Below are positions 25,909 to 34,056 of a stretch of 64,000 bases of DNA, in pieces. Source of the stretch: Hyphomicrobium sp. 12-62-95 (GTDB taxonomy: Bacteria > Pseudomonadota > Alphaproteobacteria > Rhizobiales > Hyphomicrobiaceae); NCBI GenBank assembly GCA_002279935.1, contig NCCZ01000013.1, positions 1-64,000 on the forward strand, in the 5' to 3' direction. Position 1 is the stretch's first letter. The number at the start of each line of letters is the position of its first letter. The translations under genes were made by a program, and so were the position numbers. The notes beneath the pieces were generated by a model that was given only the letters and a program-made list of their open reading frames with translations, made no database searches and was not told where the DNA came from.

Positions 25909-25938
25909 TTGCAATTATTCGATCATTTCCTGCATAAT
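25909..25938 (+). promoter_or_regulatory. Promoter of the M16 peptidase gene, possibly leaderless
   Basis: TTGCAA (25909-25914) and CATAAT (25933-25938) are spaced by 18 bp. The predicted transcription start would fall at about the ATG (25944), and no Shine-Dalgarno sequence is present, so the message may be leaderless. Confidence 0.45.
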
Positions 25939-25943
25939 ATGAA

Positions 25944-27206
25944 ATGACTTTCACGACCACGTCCCTACCGAACGGCATTTCCCTCGGCATCGATCAAAAT
26001 TCTCATTCGGGCGGCGTCTCGGTCCGCATCGTGATCCGCGCCGGAGCGCGAAACGACACCATTCCGGGCAGAGCACATTTTCTCGAGCACTGCATCGCCC
26101 ATAGCACCGCCCCATCCGGCCGCTCGGTCGTGGATACTCTTGATGAGATGTGCCTGTACTCGAACTTCTGGACCGGAAAGGAGCGCATCCTGTGCCTTGC
26201 CGATACCAGCCCAGAGCATTTACGGGAGGTTCTCGGCCTTCTAGGCCATGCGCTTCTCAACCCGGCCTACGACCCCGAATCGCTCGAGCGTGAGCGCGGC
26301 CGCATCTTGCATGAAGAACACGAACGGCGCGCCGCCACGCCCGCCTATGGCATCCTGGACCGTCACGTCTGGGGCGACCATCCCGTCGCCAATACGCCCC
26401 TGGGCACGCGCGCCAGCATCACAGCGATGAAGCCCGCCGATCTCGAAGCGTTCCGCCAATCCCATGTCGTCGGCAGCAATATCGGCATCATCATTTCCGG
26501 CCCGCTCGATCACGACCAAACCCTCGCTCTCATCGAGCGGTCTTTCGCCCCCATCCCGAAAGGTGAGAAGCTCCCCGTGCAATCACCGCCCTCGTTTCTT
26601 CCAGACCCGCGCATCTCGATCCACAAGAGCCAGGATATCCAGGCCATCACCGTATGCCTGGAACACATCGACCCGGCGCCGGAGAAGCGAACCTCGTTCG
26701 TGGCGCTCTCCATACTCCTGCAAAATGAGATTGACAGGCGCCTCAGCCGCAGCGCCCTCAATTACGGCGGTGCCAGTGCCAATTATTTCCCTTATGCCGA
26801 TCATGCCTACTGTGAGATCGGTCTTTCCATGAGCCCGGAGAACGCCAGCAAGGGCCTCGCCCTCGTCGCCGAGACGTTGCGAGATGACAGCGCCTGGCTC
26901 ACTCCCCAAGCCCTCGAAACGCTAAAGCGGCAATGGCGCATGGCCAGCGACTTCAACAACAACGACCCGCGCCAGCGTGTACTCCTGATGACAACTGAAT
27001 TTGAGCTCACCGGCAACATGGCTCACTGGAAGGAACTCGATGATCGCTACGACCACGTCACCATCGAAAGCGTGCGCGACGCATTGCGCCAGCTCGATCT
27101 CTCCAACCCGGCCTTGCTTTCCGTAGGGCCTGCACAGGCGCCCTGGCTCACACAAACACCAACGCCCCAGCCAGATAGGCTGCAACCCGAGCATTCCTTA
27201 GGCTGA
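25944..27206 (+). CDS. M16-family zinc metallopeptidase
   Basis: This 420-residue pitrilysin-type peptidase carries the inverted zinc motif HFLEH in PGRAHFLEHCIAH and the downstream conserved Glu in LERERGRILHEEHERRAATP. The C-terminal M16 half is also present (VCLEHIDPAPEKRTSFVALS, LSMSPENASKGLALVAETLR). No signal peptide is seen, so it should act in the cytoplasm. M16 peptidases are mostly chromosomal processing enzymes; one lying between a GcrA homologue and a recombinase on an integrative element is unusual. Its substrate cannot be inferred. Confidence 0.88.
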   Translation: MTFTTTSLPNGISLGIDQNSHSGGVSVRIVIRAGARNDTIPGRAHFLEHCIAHSTAPSGRSVVDTLDEMCLYSNFWTGKERILCLADTSPEHLREVLGLLGHALLNPAYDPESLERERGRILHEEHERRAATPAYGILDRHVWGDHPVANTPLGTRASITAMKPADLEAFRQSHVVGSNIGIIISGPLDHDQTLALIERSFAPIPKGEKLPVQSPPSFLPDPRISIHKSQDIQAITVCLEHIDPAPEKRTSFVALSILLQNEIDRRLSRSALNYGGASANYFPYADHAYCEIGLSMSPENASKGLALVAETLRDDSAWLTPQALETLKRQWRMASDFNNNDPRQRVLLMTTEFELTGNMAHWKELDDRYDHVTIESVRDALRQLDLSNPALLSVGPAQAPWLTQTPTPQPDRLQPEHSLG

Positions 27207-27684
27207 TTTTTTTTTGACTTTTCCAATCATCTTCTGTGCTTAGAAATACATCCGTCACAGGTGCGGGTTTTGAGCGCGCGGGCGGATGCCCTCATCAGAT
27301 TAATGCGTAGACTGTTGCCCAACTATTTGCCGGCACCCTCATTGCGGCCCTTGTTTTCGACATTTCCCTCTCCCGCCTGCGTCTTTGCTTGCTCGTTAAA
27401 CCTATTGCTCAGCCACATCACCAAAAGCACGGCTACGAGCGTCTGCGGCATGACCATTTCCGAATGCGCTCCAAGGTCGAGGCATTGCGTAAAGAACGCA
27501 ACAAGTTCCTGAGAGAGAGGGATGCGTTAGGTCGTTGAGGTCTACTCAATGTTCGCGCGTTTTGCTTTCATTGCTTTAACCGCCGCAATCGCTTCTCAAC
27601 GACCTGAATAGCAATGCGCATAAGTTTGCTAGCAGATAATATTTTGCTTCACAGGTATACGGATAGCATCAAGCAACGACGTGA
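27207..27684. other. Intergenic region without a supported gene
   Basis: It starts with a T-run just after the M16 stop, which may aid termination. A short frame at 27261-27512 lacks a ribosome binding site and family resemblance. The right half is AT-rich and ends at the convergent recombinase gene. No repeats or RNA gene were recognised. Confidence 0.5.
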
Positions 27685-28338
27685 TCATATTGCGGCGGAT
27701 GACCTTGCCGATGTTGGTTCCGTTCCCTGTCGCCGGGAATGCAGCTCGCAAGCATGAGATACCAGCCCGAGCCGCCTAAAGCCTCGCTCGAGCGTTATGG
27801 GGGATACGCGCAGCAACGCGGCAACATAAGGCGCCGGATAGCCCGTTTCACAGACGTAGCGGTAAGCATCAGCGACAATCTCGTCGGATAGCCTGCGGGG
27901 TCGGCCAATCTGCGCTCCTCTCACACGTGCGGCCATAATCCCCTCGCAAGTTCGCCGACGAAGGATGCGGCGCTCAAACTGCGCGTATGCCGCAATGATT
28001 GTATAGAATAGCTCGCCTTCCGGCGTCGACGTGTCGATGTTAAGGGACATGATGTGCATCCCAACCTTGCGAGCCTTCAAGCTCTCTGCAGTCAGGATGG
28101 CGTCCAAAGTGGAGCGGAAGGCGCGGTCGAGGTCCCAGACCACGAAGGTGTCGCCGGCGTTCAAGCGAGAGAGAGACTCGTCAAATACAGGGCGGCGTCC
28201 CGCCACGGCGGAGAGTTGCTCGAGATACAGCTCGTCGCAGCTCTCTTGCAGGCCGATGCACTGCCTATCGAGCCGCTGGTCCGGCGTGGAAACCCGCATG
28301 TAACCGATGCGGCGGCCGTTGGGGGAGAGAGTGGTCAT
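27685..28338 (-). CDS. Serine recombinase (resolvase/invertase family)
   Basis: The 217-residue product has the catalytic serine in IGYMRVSTPDQRLDRQ. The resolvase core follows (VWDLDRAFRSTLDAILTAES, ELFYTIIAAYAQFERRILRR), then a C-terminal helix-turn-helix (IGRPRRLSDEIVADAYRYVC). It is the size of small resolvases and invertases, not of large serine integrases. It may resolve dimers of the replicating form of the element or invert a segment. AAAATGAT and ATCATTTT repeats in 28350-28450 upstream are candidate sites. Confidence 0.9.
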   Translation of the reverse strand: MTTLSPNGRRIGYMRVSTPDQRLDRQCIGLQESCDELYLEQLSAVAGRRPVFDESLSRLNAGDTFVVWDLDRAFRSTLDAILTAESLKARKVGMHIMSLNIDTSTPEGELFYTIIAAYAQFERRILRRRTCEGIMAARVRGAQIGRPRRLSDEIVADAYRYVCETGYPAPYVAALLRVSPITLERGFRRLGLVSHACELHSRRQGTEPTSARSSAAI

Positions 28339-28485
28339 GACACCACCTCGTCAAAAATGATCCCTTTTGTCGAGATGTGTCGGCGTCTGGAGGAACTTCG
28401 CCAGATTGGCGGATTTCCGCGGGCTTGCAAGTGGAATGTTATCATTTTCGCGCTAGTCTATTCTCCTCTACAATAACGATCATTT

Positions 28486-28869
28486 ATGTTGAGCAGAAAA
28501 GCACTGGCCATCGCAAGCCTGAGTACCATCGTGTGCAGTCAGGCTGTTTTAACGGCGGTTGTCTCGAACCCGGCAATGGCTGAAGATACGTTTAAGACCT
28601 CTGACTTTCTGAATCTCCCTCCGGAAAACCAGCGCGGTTACGTGACGACAGCGGCCATGGCCGCCGGTCTCATCGCCGCGGGGAACCGCAAGGAGCAGGC
28701 CAAATGCATCGATGATTGGGGCGCAGAGCATCGCAAGGACGGCTATAAGCCCGTGATTGATGCGATGAAGAGACTGCCCGACTATCACCCCATGGCCATC
28801 ATCATTGCAGTCTTCGAGAAGGCGTGCGGCGAATTCAAGTACGCCGCTAAATCTGCGGCTTTGCCATAG
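28486..28869 (+). CDS. Exported small hypothetical protein
   Basis: The 127-residue product has a signal peptide (LAIASLSTIVCSQAVLTAVV, predicted cleavage after NPAMA). The mature helical domain has two cysteines (QAKCIDDWGAEH, EKACGEFKYA) that could form a disulfide. It could be a periplasmic immunity or entry-exclusion-type factor, but there is no evidence for any function. It is divergent from the recombinase and its 3' end overlaps the convergent gene by 23 bp. Confidence 0.65.
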   Translation: MLSRKALAIASLSTIVCSQAVLTAVVSNPAMAEDTFKTSDFLNLPPENQRGYVTTAAMAAGLIAAGNRKEQAKCIDDWGAEHRKDGYKPVIDAMKRLPDYHPMAIIIAVFEKACGEFKYAAKSAALP

Positions 28870-29749
28870 CGGCGGTTGACACGGCGTGCTCCTGGACTCC
28901 TGCGTCGTGCCATGCTGTCCAACCGCCCAACTCGTTCTTGGCCTCTTGATGTCGTTCCTGCGCGCGTTTCTCGATCTCACCGAGCTCCGCCTTGTCCTCT
29001 CCTTTTTGCTCCATTGAGAGCGGATTCTCGTTGTCGGTATTCCGCTCGCGGATTTCACCCACGCGGACACGGTCACGCCGGTTCTCATCTGCCCTTTGCA
29101 CGGCCTCATCAACGGGCTTTCGCCGCTCCCGATATTGCTCGAGCGTCATCTTGCTTGTGAAATCAATTTTCTTTGCTGCTTCTGCGTCCTCACCCTCAAG
29201 CGGCTTCAGGTTCTCATCCACGATGCTGCCATCATCACCCTTGAAAACGTAGCGGCCATCCGGCAAGCGCCCGGCCACTCTTTCCAGATCAGCTTCGAGT
29301 GCCATCTTTTCCCTGGCTACGATCTCATCCAGGTTGTCCTGATTGTCATCGAGCAGGTTTTCGACTTCCGGCAGTTCCGCCATGATATCTTCATGCAGCG
29401 CCCGATACGCCGCATTAGTGGCCAGCAGCGCTGTCAGCGTCAGGGCTTGGTGGTCGCGCCGATCGCGGTTTTCCCGGTCTTCGCGGTGCGTGGCCAGAAT
29501 TCCTAGCGGACCCTGCTCCAGCTCCCGCTTGTCCTTGGCGTCCTTCACGATCTCGTTGAATTTAAGCTTTACCGTCGCGGCATCGAGCGGGCCAAATAGC
29601 ACGCCTTTCACCGCTTCATACGCGGCTTCCAAATCCGGAAATCCCTCAGTTTCTTGTTTCAATGTTTTTGCCACGCAAATATTATGTCTATAGTTTATCG
29701 CAAACAACCTAATAAAGTCAATTTTCGCCACTGGCTTTTTCTTTGACAA
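28847..29749 (-). CDS. Charged coiled-coil hypothetical protein
   Basis: This 300-residue product is highly charged and helical (DAATVKLKFNEIVKDAKDKR, DNLDEIVAREKMALEADLER, DKAELGEIEKRAQERHQEAK). One motif (GRLPDGRYVFKGDDGSIVDE) resembles the turn found in large plasmid coiled-coil proteins. No family was recognised. Its start codon overlaps the -35 region of the divergent parDE promoter, so the two are likely transcriptionally linked. Confidence 0.62.
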   Translation of the reverse strand: MSKKKPVAKIDFIRLFAINYRHNICVAKTLKQETEGFPDLEAAYEAVKGVLFGPLDAATVKLKFNEIVKDAKDKRELEQGPLGILATHREDRENRDRRDHQALTLTALLATNAAYRALHEDIMAELPEVENLLDDNQDNLDEIVAREKMALEADLERVAGRLPDGRYVFKGDDGSIVDENLKPLEGEDAEAAKKIDFTSKMTLEQYRERRKPVDEAVQRADENRRDRVRVGEIRERNTDNENPLSMEQKGEDKAELGEIEKRAQERHQEAKNELGGWTAWHDAGVQEHAVSTAAMAKPQI

Positions 29750-29772
29750 ACATTGTCATTATCTCATAAAAT
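29743..29772 (+). promoter_or_regulatory. parDE promoter with operator-like inverted repeat
   Basis: TTGACA (29743-29748) and TAAAAT (29767-29772) are 18 bp apart. An inverted repeat GACA-AACAT-TGTC (29745-29757) overlaps the -35 box and is a candidate ParD operator. A strong AAAGGAG precedes the parD start. Confidence 0.65.
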
Positions 29773-29793
29773 TAATAAAGGAGTTTTTAAAAA

Positions 29794-30036
29794 ATGGCCA
29801 CGATGAATATTTCTTTGCCTGATACGCTGAAGCAATGGGCTTGCAACCGAAAAGGGTATAGCAACGCCAGCGATTACGTGCGGGAGCTCATACGCCGCGA
29901 TCAGGAGCGCACCGCTCGCCTGGCACATCTTCAGAACCTGCTCGATGAAGGCATTGCCAGCGGCGTGAGCCCGCTCAGCGCCGAAGACGTATTTGCGAAC
30001 GCCAAAGCCAAGTATGACCAGCAGACCGCGCTATAG
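29794..30036 (+). CDS. parD: ParD-like antitoxin
   Basis: The 80-residue protein has an N-terminal ribbon-helix-helix (MATMNISLPDTLKQWACNRK, YSNASDYVRELIRRDQER). A C-terminal toxin-binding tail follows (LLDEGIASGVSPLSAEDVFA). It should repress its promoter and neutralise the ParE protein whose gene overlaps its 3' end by 23 bp. Length is typical of ParD. Confidence 0.9.
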   Translation: MATMNISLPDTLKQWACNRKGYSNASDYVRELIRRDQERTARLAHLQNLLDEGIASGVSPLSAEDVFANAKAKYDQQTAL

Positions 30037-30319
30037 CCTCAGCCACGCCGCGGCCGAAGACCTAGAGGCGATATTTTTGCACAGTCTCATCCAGTTCGGC
30101 TTGCCGCAGGCCGAACATCACCTCGCCAAGCTCCTGTCGATACTCGATATCATCGCCGACAACCCCGAGCTTGGCCGCCTTCGCACCGACCTCTCCCCGC
30201 CCTCCCGTGTGCATCCTCACGGGCCGCATGTTCTCATCTATCATCTTGATAGCGACCGCCGGCCGATCATCCAGCGCGTCCGACATGCGAGCGAAGCCTG
30301 GTTAGATGGCGAACAATAG
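30014..30319 (+). CDS. parE: ParE-like toxin
   Basis: The 101-residue RelE/ParE-fold protein starts MTSRPRYSLSHAAAEDLEAI. It has the family segment IADNPELGRLRTDLSPPSRV, then HGPHVLIYHLDSDRRPIIQR and VRHASEAWLDGEQ. ParE toxins inhibit DNA gyrase. The start inside parD gives the usual overlapping order. The pair would stabilise the element in the host population. Confidence 0.9.
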   Translation: MTSRPRYSLSHAAAEDLEAIFLHSLIQFGLPQAEHHLAKLLSILDIIADNPELGRLRTDLSPPSRVHPHGPHVLIYHLDSDRRPIIQRVRHASEAWLDGEQ

Positions 30320-30328
30320 GCCCACCAC

Positions 30329-30514
30329 ATGGACAACCGCCGCAAACGCTTTCTGATCGCCAAGGCCCTCTGGGAGTTTGTTGCCGAGAACCGCAACAAA
30401 CCCGTTGAGCGGCAAGCCCCCAACGACGCCGATGACATGGAAGCCATTCTCGATGCCGATTATCCGGCCGAGGTGGCCACGCTAATTGCGCTTGAGCCGT
30501 TCAAGAAGCGGTAG
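30329..30514 (+). CDS. Small hypothetical protein after parE
   Basis: This 61-residue charged helical product (MDNRRKRFLIAKALWEFVAE) starts 9 bp after parE and may be co-transcribed. No family was recognised. Confidence 0.5.
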   Translation: MDNRRKRFLIAKALWEFVAENRNKPVERQAPNDADDMEAILDADYPAEVATLIALEPFKKR

Positions 30515-30596
30515 CCGCACGCGTGACCTCCGCTGCCAGAGACTCATTCAGCCTCCCGGTATCGCCGCACGGCCGGCCGTTTTGTCACAATGCCAC

Positions 30597-30878
30597 TTTG
30601 CCTTTATTTCCCATACTCCATATCGCCGCTTTGCCTCTCCGCTCTTTTGCCGCTTTGCCACTTAGCCACCAAGTGCTCGCTCTGGCATTAAGCCCTTCTC
30701 ATTCACGGGCACAAAGCCACCCTGCGCCCGCACCCCTCGCGCTCTTTGCCGCCGTTCCTTTTTGCCGCTTTGCCTCGCTACACTTTTTCCTATTTGCCTA
30801 TTTTCATTTTATTCTATTTGCCATTATTGGCATTTACCGCCTGCGCCATTTGCCTGTTTGCCAAAATTACGCTTTGCC
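30597..30878. repeat. Array of 12 TTTGCC hexamers upstream of parA (candidate centromere)
   Basis: Exact TTTGCC occurs at 30597, 30630, 30646, 30654, 30745, 30761, 30769, 30793, 30827, 30849, 30857 and 30873, all in the same orientation. The tract is pyrimidine-rich with no real gene and ends 100 bp before parA. Several copies are spaced 8 or 16 bp apart. Placement directly upstream of a ParA/RHH pair suits a partition site, as in other type Ib-like systems where the RHH protein binds short repeats. Confidence 0.65.
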
Positions 30879-30977
30879 TATTTATTTATTGTGATACAAT
30901 CCCATTATGTCGTTCGACATATTCAAGTTTTCTCAGGCGCACCCGCCAAACCAGAAAAGGAGCTGGCCACCACTTTT

Positions 30978-31646
30978 ATGATTCTTGTCTTTGCATCCTC
31001 AAAAGGGGGCGTCGGAAAATCGACGATCTGCGCCTCCCTAGCCGCAGCCCTCGCACTCCGCGGCCAACGCGTCGTCGTTCTCGATCTCGATCAGAACCGC
31101 ACCATCCATAGATGGGCCAGCAAGATCACGATCCCGGGCCTGACCGTCGAAGCACTTCCGGCGCAAGACATATCCGCCAAGCTGCGCGATCTCACAGCAA
31201 ACAACGACTTCGATCATATCCTGATCGATCTGGCAGGGGCCCGCGAAGTCAATCTCTTCAAAGCCATTGCACGCGCCGATCTGGTCATCATACCGGCGCA
31301 GGCCTCCGAGCCCGATATTCGCGAAGCGATTGTCATCTCGCATGACGTCAAGGACGTCGAGGAAACCGCGTCCCGGAAAATTCCATACCGGATGCTCCTG
31401 ACCAAAATGCACCCGCTACGCACACACGTCACCGATTTCGTGTTCTCCGAACTCAAACGCAAGGGAATGCCGATCTTCCGCACCGTCACCGTCGAGCGCA
31501 CCGCTTACCGCGAGATGTTCCTCAACGGCGTGCCGCCTACCAAGGCCGAACCCACCAAAGGCGCGGGCCTCGAAATCAATAATCTCCTCGCCGAGATCGA
31601 AGACATACTAGGCGCCACCGCAACAACCGCAACCCAAGCCGCATGA
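30978..31646 (+). CDS. parA: ParA-family partition ATPase (VirC1-like)
   Basis: The 222-residue protein starts MILVFASSKGGVGKSTICAS, a deviant Walker A motif (KGGVGKST). It continues with VVVLDLDQNRTIHRWASKI and DHILIDLAGAREVNLFKAIA. The layout is that of short ParA proteins without a DNA-binding extension, close in style to VirC1. It would position or segregate the element with its downstream partner. The ATG at 30978 was chosen because it opens the first beta strand; the upstream frame is low-complexity. Confidence 0.92.
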   Translation: MILVFASSKGGVGKSTICASLAAALALRGQRVVVLDLDQNRTIHRWASKITIPGLTVEALPAQDISAKLRDLTANNDFDHILIDLAGAREVNLFKAIARADLVIIPAQASEPDIREAIVISHDVKDVEETASRKIPYRMLLTKMHPLRTHVTDFVFSELKRKGMPIFRTVTVERTAYREMFLNGVPPTKAEPTKGAGLEINNLLAEIEDILGATATTATQAA

Positions 31647-32074
31647 CGACCGAACCCATGACCAAACAACCGTTCCAGCCCTTCAATCTCGACCTCGACG
31701 ATCAATTAGAACGCATCGCACAAGCCAAAGGCGTACCCGCCCTCACCACCCCGCCGGTCATCCCAGATCATGAACCAACGCAGCATCCTACGGAGGAGGG
31801 GGCTCAGAAGACCTTCTCCCATGCCACCCAACAACCGCCTGCAACGGCCGATTTGCCCGTCAAACCTCCGCCGTGCGAGGCCCGCGTAAAAGTTCCCGAT
31901 TACCTGATGATGGAATTGAAAATGGAGACCGTACGACGCCGGGTTTCCCTCAACCATCTTTTCCTGGCCGGACTTCGCGCCACCGGCTTTACAGTCCACG
32001 ACGAAGACATGATCGAAGATGGCCGCCGACTTCGCGGCAAAAACAGCCCGCAATATTCAAGCAGAAACCAATAA
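31643..32074 (+). CDS. RHH partition partner (VirC2-like)
   Basis: The 143-residue protein overlaps parA by 4 bp (ATGA). It has a disordered Pro-rich N-terminal half and a C-terminal ribbon-helix-helix-like segment (ARVKVPDYLMMELKMETVRR, RVSLNHLFLAGLRATGFTVH). The gene pair parallels virC1-virC2. It is the likely binder of the TTTGCC array or of a similar site. Confidence 0.72.
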   Translation: MTTEPMTKQPFQPFNLDLDDQLERIAQAKGVPALTTPPVIPDHEPTQHPTEEGAQKTFSHATQQPPATADLPVKPPPCEARVKVPDYLMMELKMETVRRRVSLNHLFLAGLRATGFTVHDEDMIEDGRRLRGKNSPQYSSRNQ

Positions 32075-32146
32075 CTCTGCATATTGGTGCGGATAACTTC
32101 GCCTAACACATTGACCTTACCTAATTAAATCCCTCACCATAAACTT

Positions 32147-33214
32147 ATGCTGGAATCATCCCATTCCATTGTCGCGCCCAATAAGAGAGTTCTTCCTTCC
32201 CCCGATCGAAGTCCCCAATACGACCTCTTCGCCACGTTCTTTGGCAACCCCCGCGATCTGTCGAATTCCATAGAGCTCTGGGACGCAATCCCAAAATATT
32301 CGGTCAGCGCTCGCGCCCAGAATATGCTGCGCGACGACAACGGGCGGCTGCCCGTCCATAAGCACGATTTTCACTATCATCCGGCACCGAAAGCCGACAA
32401 TCCAACTTTCAAATGCACCATGTCGCTGCAGCCGGCCAGCATTGAAACCGAGCACGGCCGCCAGGACTTCTTCCCAAGCGCCGACGAAGAGCTGGTCGAG
32501 GAGATCATCAAGAAAATCTTCTCCGATCAGCATTACGGGCTGCACGATGTCACCAACAAGGAAAGCTGGGTGCGTTTCTCCCTCAACATGATCCGCAAAG
32601 AGCTCAAAGCCCGCGGTAAGACCCGCTCGATCCAGGAGATCAAGCAATCGCTCGAAATCCTCACCCGAACCGTTCTCGAGGTTGAAATCGAAGGGCAGGG
32701 GAACCGGAAAACCGCCTATACTGCGCCCATCCTCAACGATATGACGCGCGTCAAGCGCTCCGACTGGCTTGAAGACCCGGACGCCATGTGGACCGCCCGC
32801 CTGCCGGCGCTTCTGAGCCATGCCATCAACAATCTCAGCTACCGCCAGTTCAATTACCGCATCCTGATGCAGCTTTCCTCACCAATGGCCCGCTGGCTGC
32901 ACAAGCGCCTCAGCCACGAATACACAAACGCCTCAATCACCACGCCGTACCAGATCCTGTTTTCCACCATATCCCGCGACAGTGGCCTCCTGCACCACAA
33001 CCGGACATCCTCCAACATCCAAACCCTCGAACGGGCACTGGCCGAGCTCGTCCAGCATGAGGTGCTCTATTTCCATGAATCCAAAAAGCGCAATTCCGGC
33101 CGCGCCATCACAGATGTTCTCTACACCCTCACACCCCATTCCAACTTTGTCTCCGAGATGAAGGCGGCCAACGCGCGCGCGCGTGACGCCCGCACCAAGC
33201 TGGCCCAGAATTGA
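32147..33214 (+). CDS. repA: Replication initiator, pVS1 RepA-like
   Basis: This 355-residue protein has a layout I recognise from pVS1 RepA. It includes FFGNPRDLSNSIELWDAIPK (pVS1 has a PRDxSNTIDLxDxxPK counterpart), KELKARGKTRSIQEIKQSLE, and LSYRQFNYRILMQLSSPMAR followed by WLHKRLSHEYTNASITTPYQ. A two-winged-helix iteron-binding initiator is inferred. Twelve iterons lie immediately downstream, and ParA, its partner and DnaB flank it. Length equals that of pVS1 RepA. It should allow autonomous replication of the excised circle. Confidence 0.88.
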   Translation: MLESSHSIVAPNKRVLPSPDRSPQYDLFATFFGNPRDLSNSIELWDAIPKYSVSARAQNMLRDDNGRLPVHKHDFHYHPAPKADNPTFKCTMSLQPASIETEHGRQDFFPSADEELVEEIIKKIFSDQHYGLHDVTNKESWVRFSLNMIRKELKARGKTRSIQEIKQSLEILTRTVLEVEIEGQGNRKTAYTAPILNDMTRVKRSDWLEDPDAMWTARLPALLSHAINNLSYRQFNYRILMQLSSPMARWLHKRLSHEYTNASITTPYQILFSTISRDSGLLHHNRTSSNIQTLERALAELVQHEVLYFHESKKRNSGRAITDVLYTLTPHSNFVSEMKAANARARDARTKLAQN

Positions 33215-33237
33215 TCCTGTTCCGTGCCGGTTACAAT

Positions 33238-33821
33238 GGTAGGCGGATGCTGCAATCAACCCCAAACCCACGGCCTACCATGGTAGGTAGATCATGCAAT
33301 ATCGCCACTTTTGCCTTGACCGACATTGTAGGCGCTGGCTGCAATACCCTTCCAAGTACGCTTTTTCACCACTCACCCCGGACCCGAATCTCTCGGTTAA
33401 ATTGAAATCCTGCAATCTCCGGCACATGGTAGGCGCAAGATGCAATACCCTCTCCACCCCCAAGAAAACCGCCAAAAACGCGATTTCAAAATACCACAGC
33501 CTTTTTCCTGCGTTCCGCGGTGGTAGGTGGACGCTGCATTAGAGCGCTAACCGCCCCTTGAGATGGTAGGCGGAGGCTGCATTTCCCCCGCCCAAATAGG
33601 GCGGTAGAAGCTGCAATGGTTGGTAGGTAAAGGCTGCAAAGCCCGAAATTGACCTTCCGCTCCTCTCTAATCCCCCTGTCAAGTCAGTAGGTAGACGCTG
33701 CATTGGCGCCCGAACATGGAAGGTAGACGCTGCAATAGCTGACTCTTCAAGCCAACGCGGGCCGTCAACATAGAAGGTGGAAGCTGCAATACCCTCCTGA
33801 GTGAGAGGTAGACGCTGCAAT
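33238..33821. repeat. Twelve 19-bp iterons (replication origin)
   Basis: Copies with consensus GGTAGGYRGACGCTGCAAT begin at 33238, 33282, 33327, 33428, 33522, 33565, 33599, 33622, 33686, 33718, 33772 and 33803, all in direct orientation. Most centre distances (for example 43, 64, 32, 54, 31) are close to whole turns of the helix, so bound Rep would lie on one face. The palindrome CTACCATGGTAG (33275-33286) overlaps the second iteron. This is an iteron-type oriV directly downstream of rep. Confidence 0.93.
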
Positions 33822-33849
33822 GCCATTCCCGAAACACCGCGCGTTCCAA

Positions 33850-34056
33850 CGGAGTCGCGCCGGATTCGAGTCCGCCTATTCTTTTCCTTATATTTATCCT
33901 TTTTTCTTTCCCTGTGCCGCAATTTGTCTCGCGTGGCTTTTTTCGGTATTTGCTGACAGGGCGGTTATGTCCAAAATTTCAGCTACAAAAACGGGCTGCT
34001 TTTTTGGATGCGCTTTTTAAATTCTGTTTCCCGAAGAATCTGATATTCTAATATTC
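33850..34056. promoter_or_regulatory. AT-rich tract beside the iterons (candidate unwinding element)
   Basis: A T-rich segment with TTCCTTATATTTATCC and later runs of T and A separates the iterons from dnaB. It could be the DNA-unwinding element of the origin and also hold the dnaB promoter. TTATCC recalls part of a DnaA box, but no full DnaA box was found. Confidence 0.5.

Noticed and set aside
27261..27512. Plus-strand 83-residue frame after the M16 gene
   Set aside because: Composition and lack of ribosome binding site do not support coding.
33238..33821. Repeats considered as a CRISPR array
   Set aside because: Repeats are only 19 bp, degenerate, irregularly spaced and follow a rep gene; no cas genes are present. 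They are iterons.
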